From Bacillota bacterium (GTDB lineage: Bacteria > Bacillota > UBA4882 > UBA8346), in the NCBI GenBank assembly GCA_023429995.1, contig JAEZCE010000061.1, positions 1 to 64,000 of the forward strand: a stretch of DNA of 64,000 nucleotides, in the 5' to 3' direction. The notes beneath the pieces were generated by a model that was not told the origin of the DNA, searched no databases, and worked only from the letters and a program-made list of their open reading frames with translations. The position numbers and the translations under genes are program-made. Positions 50,261-59,622 of the stretch are shown piece by piece; the stretch's first letter is position 1, and each line of letters opens with the position of its first letter.

Positions 50261-51421
50261 TTGGTTAAGGAAGAATGCGATGTTCTAATTTTATCTGCCA
50301 GCTATGGTGGGGGGCATAACCAAGTCGCAAGAGCATTAACAGCGGCCCTTCAATTACAAGCCCCCGGAATGAAAATTATTACCGTTGATTACTGTGATCT
50401 GCTAGTCCCGTTGTTCAACCGGTTGACCCAATTTGGTTATATGCAAAGTATTAGACATTTTCCGGTAGGTTATGCATTATATTATCAAGCCACTGGAAAA
50501 ATATCTCCAGACTCTTTTTGGCAGCGACACCTGAATAAAATCGGTTATTCTGAACTCATGATGTTGGTTGATAATTTGCGTCCGCGACTGATTATTTCAA
50601 CTTTTCCCATCCCTGCAGGCGTTCTTTCGGAAATGAAGGCAAGCGGGCATTTAAACGTGCCGGTGGTAACCGTGATTACCGATATGTGTGTCCATAGTCA
50701 ATGGATTCATCCAAATACCGATTTATATATCGTAGGTTCTTCGGAAGTGGCGGAAGGTTTAGTTGGAAGAGGAGTGCCGCGAAGAAAAATAATGGATAGT
50801 GGAATTCCAATTCTTCCGGAATTTAATAAGGATCTTGATAAGGAAAAACTGCGGGCGGCTTTTGGGTATAAACCGGATGATAAGGTTATCATTATTATGG
50901 GTGGAAGTGATGGCATTTTCAGAGCAACCCGCTTTAAACTCCACCGTACTTTGGAACAATTGCCCGATGGCGTCCAAGCTTTAATCCTAACGGGGTATAA
51001 TCATGATTTATATGATAAACTTCAGCCCTTGGTGGGAAGGTATTCTAATTTCAAGGTGGAAAAGTTTAACCAAAATATGGCTGGCTTAATGAAAATGGCT
51101 GATCTGCTAATAACCAAAGCTGGAGGGATTACAATTTCAGAGGCTCTGGCAAGTGGTTTGCCGATGGTTATCTATAAGCCGACACCGGGACAGGAAGAGG
51201 TCAACGCCAATTATCTATGGCGTCACCGGGCCGCTATCATTGCTAAAACAGAACACCGGGTGAGAACAGCCATTCACCGGATGGTTTGTGATGAACAATT
51301 TCGGGTGTTGTTTCAAAGAAATTGCTTAAAATTAGGGCATCCCAATTCAGCAGCAATGGCGGCAAATGCTATCTTAAAAATGTTGACTCCGGTTACTCGA
51401 AGCAAAAATTTCATCCGTTAA
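50261..51421 (+). CDS. Glycosyltransferase, MGDG synthase/UgtP-like
   Basis: 386 residues from TTG 50261, 6 nt after GAGGAGTG; ATG 50228 lacks a site. GT-B fold with N-terminal SASYGGGHNQVA (acceptor loop of the monogalactosyldiacylglycerol-synthase family) and C-terminal GGSDG, NMAGLMKMADLLITKAGGIT and PGQEEVNANY. These enzymes transfer a sugar to diacylglycerol at the membrane. First gene of a four-gene unit. Confidence 0.87.
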   Translation: MVKEECDVLILSASYGGGHNQVARALTAALQLQAPGMKIITVDYCDLLVPLFNRLTQFGYMQSIRHFPVGYALYYQATGKISPDSFWQRHLNKIGYSELMMLVDNLRPRLIISTFPIPAGVLSEMKASGHLNVPVVTVITDMCVHSQWIHPNTDLYIVGSSEVAEGLVGRGVPRRKIMDSGIPILPEFNKDLDKEKLRAAFGYKPDDKVIIIMGGSDGIFRATRFKLHRTLEQLPDGVQALILTGYNHDLYDKLQPLVGRYSNFKVEKFNQNMAGLMKMADLLITKAGGITISEALASGLPMVIYKPTPGQEEVNANYLWRHRAAIIAKTEHRVRTAIHRMVCDEQFRVLFQRNCLKLGHPNSAAMAANAILKMLTPVTRSKNFIR

Positions 51422-51439
51422 TGGTAAGGGGAGAAGTCC

Positions 51440-52735
51440 GTGTTTCATAAGAAGGAAGGTTTATTTCAACATCCGGTGATCATTGCCTTTTTGGCTATTA
51501 TTTCATCCATCGAGTTTATCCGGATGTCTTTATTTTTGACCTTTTTGCCCAGCTTTTTGAAGAATTTACATTATACGACGGCCACGATTGGAGCCGTCTT
51601 TACAGCCAATCTTTTAGCAGATAATTTTTCTAAAAGCGCCATTGGGTGGCTCGTCGATCATAAGGGGCCTTGGCCGGTGTTACTCTGTGGAAGCATTGCA
51701 ACAGCTGCCGGGGTTCTATTAATCATGACTTTTCATCAAAGCCTTTTGGTATTAATTTTAGCTGCAATTTTAATTGGCATCGGTGTTTCACCAACATGGC
51801 CGGCAGCGATTACAGGTTCTATAGAGACAGTCGGTGAAGAAAAGAGAGCAACCATTATTAGTGTCATTTCCGTTATTTGGCTGGCTGGCGGGGGATTAGG
51901 ACCCATTTTAATGGGTTTTTTAATTGACAGTAGAATGAGCAAATTTTTATTAAAGGTTCATCTGCCTGTTTTTGATGCCTATCGGACCGGGTTTGCGGTA
52001 TTAGCTGCGGTCGCTTTATTGGCAGTGGTTATATGTATTTTAGGATGGTGGAGTTGGAACCGGGTACCGCATATTAAACAGAATACCGAGGCTAGGCTTC
52101 AGGTTCCCGCTAAGGAGCGGATCAAAGATATTGTAAGACGACTTTGGAAAGTAAAAGGTTTAATTCCGGGAATGTTTTTTCAAACATTATCTCTAGGTAT
52201 GCTGTTGCCAAATCTTTTACCCTTTGCTACCGATAAGCTCAATCTGACGGAAGCCCAGTATAGTATGTTGCTGTTTATAGGTGGAATTGTAGTAGTATCC
52301 TTTATGATTCCGGTCGGGCGTTTGGCCGATCGTCAAGGACCACGGGCGTTCCTGGTTGCCGGATTTTTGCTAGCGGCAGGTTCGATATTTATCTTGGTTT
52401 CACAAGGCAACAGTCATAACGTTTGGTGGTTGGTTGGTTTTGTGGGCCTTTCCTATGCTTTGATTCAGCCGGCCTGGAATTCACTATTGGCAGGTTCGAT
52501 CCCCTCAGCCCAACGTGGCGTGCTTATGGGATTATTTATGTCTGTGGAAGGAGCGGGATTTGCTTTTGGCCCATTGGTTGGAGGATATCTTGGCACTTTG
52601 AGCAGTAAGGATTTGGGATTGTTAGGCGGTACCGGTTTGGTGGCGCCGTTTTATTTCAGTAGTTTTTGTTTGGTTTTAATGGCGATCGTCTATATGGTTT
52701 ATCCATTTCGACATTATCAGGATGAGGTTGAGTAA
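51440..52735 (+). CDS. MFS transporter
   Basis: 431 residues, twelve predicted hydrophobic segments. Motif A-like loop KSAIGWLVDHKGPWP and a second copy GRLADRQGPRAF are visible. 18 nt downstream of the glycosyltransferase, so it may move a lipid or envelope sugar; substrate unknown. Confidence 0.88.
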   Translation: MFHKKEGLFQHPVIIAFLAIISSIEFIRMSLFLTFLPSFLKNLHYTTATIGAVFTANLLADNFSKSAIGWLVDHKGPWPVLLCGSIATAAGVLLIMTFHQSLLVLILAAILIGIGVSPTWPAAITGSIETVGEEKRATIISVISVIWLAGGGLGPILMGFLIDSRMSKFLLKVHLPVFDAYRTGFAVLAAVALLAVVICILGWWSWNRVPHIKQNTEARLQVPAKERIKDIVRRLWKVKGLIPGMFFQTLSLGMLLPNLLPFATDKLNLTEAQYSMLLFIGGIVVVSFMIPVGRLADRQGPRAFLVAGFLLAAGSIFILVSQGNSHNVWWLVGFVGLSYALIQPAWNSLLAGSIPSAQRGVLMGLFMSVEGAGFAFGPLVGGYLGTLSSKDLGLLGGTGLVAPFYFSSFCLVLMAIVYMVYPFRHYQDEVE

Positions 52736-52736
52736 G

Positions 52737-53453
52737 ATGGTTTGGTGGATCATCGGGCTAACGGTCGTTATATTTTGGGCATTATTATATCCGGCAACCG
52801 ATTACGGGCAGCGTTGGTTTTCAAGAAAGGTCCTCAAAAAAGGACATTCCGGCAAGAGCGGGACGGAAGGGAAACCCGTTATTTGCCTGACATTTGATGA
52901 CGGCCCGAATCCTGAAATTACCCCGCAAATATTGGATGTTTTGGCAGGGTACCATATCCCGGCAACCTTTTTTTTAGTGGGTTATCGGGCTGAACGTTCA
53001 CCGGAGTTGGTAAAGAAAATTTTAAAGCATGGTCATGAAATTGGTGTTCATACGTATGATCATTGTCATGCTTACAGCATGTTTGCTTATAAGAGTATCA
53101 GCACCATCAGGCGGGGTATTAGAATTTTAGAAAATATCACCGGAAAATCAATGGTTTGGTTCAGGCCCCCATGGGGGGCTTTAAATTTTTTTGAGTTAGC
53201 AGCAGTAAGACATTTTAATCTTAAAATTGTTTTATGGACCGCGAATGCGATCGATTGGGACATAAAGACGACTCCGTTGCAAATTGTTGAGCGCCTGAAA
53301 AGAAAACTGCAACCCGGTTGTATCATTGTAATCCATGATGCAGGGGGTGATCCGGGTGCGCCCCGGCATACTTTGGAAGCTTTGCCTGAATTTATTGAGC
53401 AAGCTCAGGCAGAAGGCTATCATTTTGTTACTTTAACAGCCATTCAAGGTTAA
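52737..53453 (+). CDS. Polysaccharide deacetylase (NodB/PgdA type), membrane-anchored
   Basis: 238 residues. One N-terminal transmembrane anchor, then the NodB domain: LTFDDGPNPEITPQIL (catalytic and metal Asp), HTYDHCHA (metal His pair), WFRPPWG, and VIHDAGGDP. Removes N-acetyl groups from peptidoglycan or other polymers outside the cell. ATG 52737 is just after the MFS stop; an in-frame ATG at 52722 overlaps it. Confidence 0.9.
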   Translation: MVWWIIGLTVVIFWALLYPATDYGQRWFSRKVLKKGHSGKSGTEGKPVICLTFDDGPNPEITPQILDVLAGYHIPATFFLVGYRAERSPELVKKILKHGHEIGVHTYDHCHAYSMFAYKSISTIRRGIRILENITGKSMVWFRPPWGALNFFELAAVRHFNLKIVLWTANAIDWDIKTTPLQIVERLKRKLQPGCIIVIHDAGGDPGAPRHTLEALPEFIEQAQAEGYHFVTLTAIQG

Positions 53454-53496
53454 CTTGATATGGATGCAACGATACTAAAAACAGGAGAACTTCACG

Positions 53497-54063
53497 ATGA
53501 GCGATATGACCATTTTACAAAGACTGGGCATGGCTATTGATCGCCGGTATTTAAAAAAAGTTGCTGCAACAGGGATTCCCGGATCAAAAAATCAGTTGTT
53601 GTTGATTTGTTTTCATGGTTATCACGGCAAAACGAAGCTTGATATTAACGGCACTATCATTAATCCCGGGGATTCTATCGCAGAGTTTCATTTGTCCAAT
53701 AAACGTATAGCTGAAATGGGGAGGGAGGATTCATCCCGTTCCATGGAGTGGCGGCTGATGGAAATACTTAAGGCTGAATTTACCGCTTTGGCTGAGGCGT
53801 GTTCGAATAATATAATTTCCGGGCAAGTTCAGGGTTTTTATGGAGTTAATGTATTAGCACCAGGAGCAAAGCGGTTGGGATTTACTTTAGTTCCGATACC
53901 GAAAGGCTGGAACCATTGGTGGTTGGGCTTTTGGGAGAGTATTTTGCGGAGAATCTTTTATTCCTATAAAACCCCAAAAAAGGCTACATTTCAGAAACCC
54001 AAAGAGGCTTTCGAGGTCTGGATAACAAGGGAAGAACTCATGAAACGCTATATAAGGGCATGA
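53497..54063 (+). CDS. YkoP-like protein
   Basis: 188 residues, soluble, with a helical end and the phrase VPIPKGWNHWWLGFWE near residue 130. Its position after a YkoN-like glycosyltransferase, transporter and deacetylase is like that of YkoP-type proteins in Bacillus. Role in envelope lipid or wall modification is inferred only from neighbours. Confidence 0.55.
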   Translation: MSDMTILQRLGMAIDRRYLKKVAATGIPGSKNQLLLICFHGYHGKTKLDINGTIINPGDSIAEFHLSNKRIAEMGREDSSRSMEWRLMEILKAEFTALAEACSNNIISGQVQGFYGVNVLAPGAKRLGFTLVPIPKGWNHWWLGFWESILRRIFYSYKTPKKATFQKPKEAFEVWITREELMKRYIRA

Positions 54064-54150
54064 ACTTTTCGGGACTTTTGTACATATAATCATAGCAGTC
54101 AGCAGTTAGTAAAATTGTTTTGGCTTTGATTATATGACGGAGGAATTCCA

Positions 54151-54735
54151 ATGGATCAAACTTATCAGCCCAGTGCAAATTCTCCCGGTACTTCTCAATT
54201 TACATCCGATCCGGTCCTTTATTTTTTAAGGGAAGATATTGCTGATGAATTAGGCGCTATCGTAGGGTATTTGGAATGCGCGGATTTAGTGAAGGATTAC
54301 CGTATCAGTTCGATATTTCGGGAAATAGCCAATGATGAAAAAGAACATTTTATGCGCCTTATGGGAATATTAGCTCAAATGGATCCGTTCCAGGCCAAGG
54401 AATTTCAAAGGGCTGGTTTTTCGGAATTTTTGAGCGGTAATGAAAGCGTCAATCCTTTTGGGTCGGGGTTCCCTTTTCAGTGTCAAACTTGTCTTAAGCC
54501 GGAACGGCGCCGGCATGATTACAATGAAAAAAGAATGTATATGGCCGATGACCGAACGATGGAATGTTTACAAAATGCAATCCGGGATGAACTGAAAGCG
54601 ATCAATGCTTATCAGAAGCAATTAAAGGAAACTGCGAATCCGATAATCCTAAATTCGTTGACCCTCATTATGAATCGAGAAAAAGAGCATGTCAGCGGGT
54701 TTACTAAACTTTTTTGCGCGATATATGATAATTGA
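54151..54735 (+). CDS. Ferritin-like protein with two half-domains
   Basis: 194 residues. Two EKEH-containing helices are visible: EIANDEKEHFMRLMG (about 63-77) and MNREKEHVSGF (about 173-183), each preceded by a helix with DElxA-type residues (REDIADELGAIVGYLE and IRDELKAINAYQ). This gives the four carboxylate/His sets of a ferritin-like diiron bundle. The middle has a CQTC pair. Perhaps an oxidative-stress or spore-related protein. It overlaps the leader of the epimerase gene. Confidence 0.65.
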   Translation: MDQTYQPSANSPGTSQFTSDPVLYFLREDIADELGAIVGYLECADLVKDYRISSIFREIANDEKEHFMRLMGILAQMDPFQAKEFQRAGFSEFLSGNESVNPFGSGFPFQCQTCLKPERRRHDYNEKRMYMADDRTMECLQNAIRDELKAINAYQKQLKETANPIILNSLTLIMNREKEHVSGFTKLFCAIYDN

Positions 54736-54749
54736 AAGAGGAACTTGGA

Positions 54750-55664
54750 ATGGCAAAGATTCTGGTTACAGGGGGAGCCGGTTTTATTGGAATTAATCTA
54801 CTGGAAGAATTACTACCCCTTCATCGTTTAGTAGTGGTGGATAATTTATCAACCGGGAAAGGAGCGCCTATTTTACAGGATGTTCATTTTTATCCAATGA
54901 ATATTCTAGACGAAGAGTTCCAAAAAATTGTCGCCCAGGAAAAACCGGAGTTTATTATCCATTTAGCAGCTCAAATTAACGTGCCGGAATCTTTTGTAAA
55001 CCCCATCTTTGATCTGGAAACCAATATTTTAGGTACTCTCAAGGTGCTGGAAGCCGCCCAAAAAAATGGGGTTCAAAAAATCATTTACCCATCGTCAGCG
55101 GCTGTTTATGGGAGTCCACGGTTTCTTCCCATTACCGAAGAACACCCGATAGAGCCAATGTCGTTTTACGGAATCAGCAAACATACCCCCGAACACTATT
55201 TACAAACATATTTTCATAGCTATGGCCTTGATTATACCATATTACGGTTCGCGAATGTATATGGTCCCAGGCAAGAAGCGGGAGGGGAAGGTGGCGTAAT
55301 TGCCGTCTTTACCGATAATTTATTAAAAAGCAAGCCATTATCTGTTTTCGGCGATGGGGAACAGACACGGGATTTTGTATTCGTTAAAGATGTAGCCGGG
55401 GCCATTATGAAATCGTTGTCAACCGGAAGCCATCAAATATTGAATATCGGATCCGGAAGAAAAGTAAGTGTCAACCAGTTATTTCAACAAATCAAAAGCC
55501 TAACCCAAAGTAGTATCGAACCGCAATATTTACCAACCCGTCCCGGAGATATCCGTGATAGCATATTTGATATCACTAAAGCTCGAAGAGTGCTTGGATG
55601 GGAACCCCAAACCACTCTGGAACAAGGCCTGCGTTTAACGATGGAGTGGTTTTTAGCGCACTAA
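54750..55664 (+). CDS. NAD-dependent sugar epimerase, UDP-glucose 4-epimerase-like
   Basis: 304 residues from ATG 54750, with AAGAGGAAC upstream. Extended SDR: VTGGAGFIGINL (NAD loop), SSAAVYG and the catalytic YGISK, NVYGPRQ, and RPGDIRDSIFD typical of UDP-hexose epimerases (GalE/WbpP branch). It interconverts UDP-sugars for envelope glycans. 14 nt downstream of the ferritin-like gene. Confidence 0.85.
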   Translation: MAKILVTGGAGFIGINLLEELLPLHRLVVVDNLSTGKGAPILQDVHFYPMNILDEEFQKIVAQEKPEFIIHLAAQINVPESFVNPIFDLETNILGTLKVLEAAQKNGVQKIIYPSSAAVYGSPRFLPITEEHPIEPMSFYGISKHTPEHYLQTYFHSYGLDYTILRFANVYGPRQEAGGEGGVIAVFTDNLLKSKPLSVFGDGEQTRDFVFVKDVAGAIMKSLSTGSHQILNIGSGRKVSVNQLFQQIKSLTQSSIEPQYLPTRPGDIRDSIFDITKARRVLGWEPQTTLEQGLRLTMEWFLAH

Positions 55665-55850
55665 ACTATAATACATATTCATTTGGTCATCATGGTTCCG
55701 CAGCCCGGTTTCAAGCTCCAGAGCAAATTCTTCATTAAAATGTTCTACTGCTTGACCTAGAACTTCACGGCAGATGCGGCGAGAGGCCGTGCTTTCAGGG
55801 TGTTTGGTAACAAAACTCATAATGGCGGATATTTTGGACTCGTCAGGCAT
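55653..55850 (-). CDS. Small hypothetical protein
   Basis: 65 residues, helical and acidic, two Cys absent except one. Overlaps the convergent epimerase by 12 nt. GGATGGAAG before ATG 55850 is a moderate ribosome site. Unknown. Confidence 0.4.
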   Translation of the reverse strand: MPDESKISAIMSFVTKHPESTASRRICREVLGQAVEHFNEEFALELETGLRNHDDQMNMYYSLVR

Positions 55851-56103
55851 CTTCCATCCCCCTAGCTTTGAAGTTAATTCAGTGGTTGTAGTATTCCCCC
55901 CGCACTCCTTTTTATAAGCTGCGCATAATTCCGGCGGGTCGGGAGAATCTACTAAAAGAGGATTTGCCGATTTGGCCTTTGTTTATAAGGTCTATCGATG
56001 AGTAATGTTTAGAAGAGAATGGTTGTGTTACAGAAGATAATCCATGAACAAAGGGGCTTCGGGAGAGATACGGGGTAACCGCTGTCCGGATGCAGGGCTA
56101 AAT

Positions 56104-56337
56104 TTATGATGATTCAGCGGTGGTACCCTCATTGGTTTTAGGAAAATCATTGAGTGCTTCTGTTTCACTCACAGTACCGATAATTGTATAGACAGCTTTT
56201 TTACCGGGTGCGTAAATTTTACGCGCCTGTTTTAATACTTTTTCTTTTGCACTCTCTAAGCTCTCTGCTTCCACGATGATATCGAGACGGCGCTGAGTTT
56301 TTTTGAAAGTGACTCGGACGGATGCTGCGTACAACAT
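56104..56337 (-). CDS. Small hypothetical protein
   Basis: 77 residues, basic to neutral with an N-terminal strand-helix-strand pattern (VRVTFKKTQRRLDIIVEAESLESAKEKVL) and a disordered tail. GAGGTGATT precedes the ATG. Not recognised. Confidence 0.55.
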   Translation of the reverse strand: MLYAASVRVTFKKTQRRLDIIVEAESLESAKEKVLKQARKIYAPGKKAVYTIIGTVSETEALNDFPKTNEGTTAESS

Positions 56338-56461
56338 TGGAAATCACCTCGTTTTTAAAATTCGGGGAATTCATGCGGTTTCCTGCAGAATTATCCTAAT
56401 TATCCAAGAAAGGAATTTATAAAATAGAGTGGAAATAAATGATTAATAAAACTGGAAATGA

Positions 56462-56692
56462 GTGATAGAGTTGAGTGCCAGGGAAAAGCAATGTGTATTG
56501 GATAATACCAAAGTTTGCGATGATTGTGGCGAATGCGAAATGTGCGACTTGGATTTGAACAAAGTCTGCGATAATTGTTGCCGGTGTCTTGGTGATGCGG
56601 ATTATGCAGCGATCGAAGTGGAGAAGATTGTTTTACCGGAAAAGATTCAATTCAAACGAAAAAAAGTAAAAAATAAGGGCTGTTTAAATTAA
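56462..56692 (+). CDS. Cysteine-rich small protein
   Basis: 76 residues from GTG 56462. Nine Cys in the first 45 residues, arranged as CVLD...CDDCGECEMCD...CDNCCRCLG, then a Lys-rich tail with a last Cys. It probably binds zinc or an Fe-S cluster. The family recurs in Clostridia-type genomes but I cannot name it. Confidence 0.6.
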   Translation: MIELSAREKQCVLDNTKVCDDCGECEMCDLDLNKVCDNCCRCLGDADYAAIEVEKIVLPEKIQFKRKKVKNKGCLN

Positions 56693-56707
56693 GTGGAGAA
56701 ACAGCCC
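56677..56707 (+). terminator. Hairpin overlapping the end of the Cys-rich gene
   Basis: GGGCTGTTT (56677-56685) pairs perfectly with AAACAGCCC (56699-56707); no T-run follows. Confidence 0.45.
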
Positions 56708-56747
56708 GGACCGCTTCTGAAAAGTTGACCCTATATAAAGCACTGGT

Positions 56748-57107
56748 TTATGGATGCTCATGGAAATGCAAGTTCCAATTATGGCCGTGATTATTATCCC
56801 AATGATTCTCCCCGTCTTTAAAACATAGGTTCATTTCTTGAGCTTCTTCAGCCTTTATTTCTTTATAGAAACTTCCATCGTCCTGTTTTTCCATCTTTAC
56901 GGTGTTGATAGAACGGTTCCAACTGTCAAAACCATAGTGAAGATAAACTTCGCTGGCGCCCGAATCTTTGAGTAATCCCCGGTAGTGGATATTTAAAGTA
57001 TCAGTATGTCGCGGCTGTGCTGGTTCCCAGGAAATTGCGTTCTCAAATTTTCCGCTCTCCTGATCGATTTTATTAAGGCCCAATAAATTTCTGAGAAAAT
57101 TATTCAT
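56748..57107 (-). CDS. CBM25-like carbohydrate-binding protein
   Basis: 119 residues without signal peptide. The pattern LNIHYRGLLKDSGASEVYLHYGFDSW, then VKMEKQDDGSFYKEI and WDNNHGHNW, fits starch-binding CBM25/26 domains. Here the domain stands alone and is cytoplasmic, perhaps binding glycogen. GGAGGGTTTAAAA precedes ATG. No amylase or glycogen gene in the window. Confidence 0.7.
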   Translation of the reverse strand: MNNFLRNLLGLNKIDQESGKFENAISWEPAQPRHTDTLNIHYRGLLKDSGASEVYLHYGFDSWNRSINTVKMEKQDDGSFYKEIKAEEAQEMNLCFKDGENHWDNNHGHNWNLHFHEHP

Positions 57108-57313
57108 TTTTAAACCCTCCTTTCTATTTTTTGCCGCGACTCAGTTAGTCTCCCCCAATTTCATTCAGAATCATTCGGGAACGGATCCCAGTACAAAAGT
57201 ATCTTGTCTTATTTAGAATTTATGCCTTAATCCTTTGTTTTTGGGACATTGGCCCAGATCCAAAGTCCTATATGGCGAATAAATTAAAGACAAAAGCATG
57301 ATGGGAGGTTAAT

Positions 57314-57460
57314 ATGGAAGCTGGAAATCAAATGTATATGCGGCTTGCACAGGCTTATGTGCCGTTTCAGTTTTTTACAAACCGTTGGGATCCCATGAAG
57401 GCCTTAGCGATGGGAACGGTTTTTCCGGAATTATACCGTGCTTATAATGGTAAAAGATAG
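57314..57460 (+). CDS. cotJA: Spore coat associated protein CotJA
   Basis: 48 residues: LAQAYVPFQFFTNRWDPMKAL...GTVFPELYRAY is the CotJA signature (YVPxQ...W...AL..GT.FPEL). ATG 57314 follows GGGAGG. First gene of the cotJABC operon, expressed in the mother cell in other spore formers. Confidence 0.92.
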   Translation: MEAGNQMYMRLAQAYVPFQFFTNRWDPMKALAMGTVFPELYRAYNGKR

Positions 57461-57471
57461 GAGGTTATCGA

Positions 57472-57726
57472 ATGCATAATGCTCAGTTAAAGATGTTAAT
57501 GGATCTTCAGGCATGGGAATTTACAGGATACGATTTTCATTTATATTTGGATACGCATCCTAACGACCCGCGGGCGTTAGTGGAGTATTCAAGGGCGGAA
57601 AGAGAAGTCCAGCGTCTTAAGAATATGTATGCAACCAATTATGGGCCGTTGACGGCGGAAGATAACGCCAACCAGTCGTGCTGGAGATGGATAGAAGAGC
57701 CTTGGCCATGGGAAATCGATTATTAA
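57472..57726 (+). CDS. cotJB: Spore coat protein CotJB
   Basis: 84 residues with the CotJB pattern: LQAWEFTGYDFHLYLDTHPND near the start, ending YGPLT...WRWIEEPWPWE. 11 nt after cotJA, behind AGGAGG. Needed with CotJA and CotJC for an inner coat component. Confidence 0.93.
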   Translation: MHNAQLKMLMDLQAWEFTGYDFHLYLDTHPNDPRALVEYSRAEREVQRLKNMYATNYGPLTAEDNANQSCWRWIEEPWPWEIDY

Positions 57727-57744
57727 TGGTTGGGAGGAAATGAA

Positions 57745-58317
57745 ATGTGGCATTATGAAAAGAAATTGCAGTACCCTGCGAAGGTTGGAAAGGCCGATCT
57801 GAAAATGGCCAAATATTTGATTTCGCAATATGGAGGGCCGGATGGAGAATTGGCTGCGGCGCTTCGCTATTTAAATCAGCGGTATACGATGCCGACCGGA
57901 CAATCGAAAGGGATATTGAACGACATCGGCACCGAAGAATTGGCCCACCTGGAAATAATCGCCACCTTAGTTTATAAGTTAACCCAAAATGCAAGTGTTG
58001 ATGAGCTAAAAGCAGTCGATTTGGGAGCCCATTATACGGATCATGATCGAGCCCTGTTTTATACGGACGCTACGGGTAATCCATGGACAGCGGCTTATAT
58101 CCAGGCCAAAGGGGATCCTGTGGCTGACTTGCATGAAGATATGGCGGCGGAAGAGAAGGCCAGAGCTACGTATCAATGGTTGATTGATTTGACGGATGAT
58201 CCTGATTTAAAAGATACCCTAAACTTCTTACGGGTGCGTGAGATCGTCCATTTTCAACGGTTTGGAGAGACCCTGGATATAGTCCAGGAATATCAAAGTT
58301 CCAAGCATGTATTTTGA
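57745..58317 (+). CDS. cotJC: CotJC, manganese-catalase-like coat protein
   Basis: 190 residues from ATG 57745, behind GGGAGG. It is a manganese catalase-type four-helix protein: LAHLEIIATLVYKL, DMAAEEKARATYQWLI and REIVHFQRFGETL carry the dimanganese ligands (Glu/His). It may detoxify peroxide in the spore coat. Last gene of the operon. Confidence 0.93.
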   Translation: MWHYEKKLQYPAKVGKADLKMAKYLISQYGGPDGELAAALRYLNQRYTMPTGQSKGILNDIGTEELAHLEIIATLVYKLTQNASVDELKAVDLGAHYTDHDRALFYTDATGNPWTAAYIQAKGDPVADLHEDMAAEEKARATYQWLIDLTDDPDLKDTLNFLRVREIVHFQRFGETLDIVQEYQSSKHVF

Positions 58318-58603
58318 GCTGAATCTAATGGGGCTGGCGTTTTTGATGGGGTAATTCGTTGGGTGGGAATAAAATTCATTTATTTTTAATAAAGGGAATT
58401 TTATATATTACATATTTGTAAATAAATCAAAAATCAATGAATATAGGATACAATAATTCGTTAATAAGATATTATGTGTAAGTTAAAAACCAGATGATGA
58501 CGAAGTATGATCTTGTTTTTAATCATTTTATTCTTACCAATCTAAAAATCAAATCGCAGGCAAGGGGAGATTTTTTCTTTGGCTAAAAAAGAGGGATATT
58601 GTC

Positions 58604-59341
58604 TTGACAAATCGTGCTTGTGGATATGCAAAAAGCATCAAATTTTTGATTGATTTAAGAGTAGGGGATCCCATATTTTTGAATGTCGATCCGGCTGAAA
58701 TCAAGCTCTATAATCTGGAGCCCCAACGGATTTATAAAAATTACTGGATAAAAGAGAAAAATTTCTTCCAATCCTTAACCAGTTCTTTTCATGACCAGGA
58801 TCTTTTTTTTAAACGGCTTTATCTAATTCCAGGCCAGTGGGATAAAACCGAAACTCTTTTTCGCGACTACCCAACTTATCAATATATGAAGGAGCTATTC
58901 GATAACAATTTTGATTATCTAAAAACAAGACGTTATCGGGAACTTATCGATAAGATTGAAACTGGCGAGGTTATAGCGCACAAACATTTTAAAATGAGAT
59001 CGAAAGAGGATGTAATCGAGGATTATTTCAAACGGTATATCGAAATATTTAAGAGCATGGAGGAAAAGGGTTATATTCCCAATAAAAATAATCCTGGGCT
59101 GGTCGCTATTGGAAGAAATGGAGAATTAATAAAAACTTCCAGAGGACGACATCGTTTGTCCATAGCCCAACTTCTTGGTATAAAATCGGTTATGGTTAAA
59201 GTGGAATTTATCCATCCGGCATGGATGATGAAACATTATCAGGGCGACCGGCTATCCGTTGAAGTTTTACAGAATGCCCTAAAGGATATTCAAAGCGATC
59301 ACCAGCATTATTCAAGCGGTATACTTTCTTTTCAAGGATAA
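58604..59341 (+). CDS. Hypothetical protein with ParB-nuclease-like segment
   Basis: 245 residues from TTG 58604, behind AGAGGGA. The C-terminal third has VAIGRNGELIKTSRGRHRLSIAQLLGIKSV, like the sulfiredoxin/ParB nuclease fold (G-R-H-R within a G..GRHRL..A). The N-terminal part is helical with many aromatic residues. Such proteins are found in sugar or surface-polysaccharide loci, with unknown role. Isolated gene. Confidence 0.55.
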   Translation: MTNRACGYAKSIKFLIDLRVGDPIFLNVDPAEIKLYNLEPQRIYKNYWIKEKNFFQSLTSSFHDQDLFFKRLYLIPGQWDKTETLFRDYPTYQYMKELFDNNFDYLKTRRYRELIDKIETGEVIAHKHFKMRSKEDVIEDYFKRYIEIFKSMEEKGYIPNKNNPGLVAIGRNGELIKTSRGRHRLSIAQLLGIKSVMVKVEFIHPAWMMKHYQGDRLSVEVLQNALKDIQSDHQHYSSGILSFQG

Positions 59342-59473
59342 AATTTACCCGGAACATCAAAACTTAAAGTATAAAATGAAGCTTTGGGCCTATAGTCGTT
59401 TTGGTATGGAGCTTTTCCAAAGTAAAGCGGTGAAAGTCAAGATTAGATCCCGTTTCCGGAGTACTTTCAATAG

Positions 59474-59502
59474 TTGTAGAACGAAGGGAGTTATGTTATA
59501 AT
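59474..59502 (+). promoter_or_regulatory. Promoter of the zinc-ribbon gene, long leader
   Basis: TTGTAG (59474-59479), 17 nt spacer, TATAAT (59497-59502), followed by an approximately 115-nt leader before ATG 59623. Confidence 0.55.
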
Positions 59503-59622
59503 TTTTTTGTCAGAATTTAACTCGGCTAGATTTGAATTACTTTCTCTCCAACTTGAGCCAGTTAATTAGACGGCGCTCGCTCAAGCGTCAATTTTGCCGA
59601 TAGGCTTAAGGAGGAGAAATGA

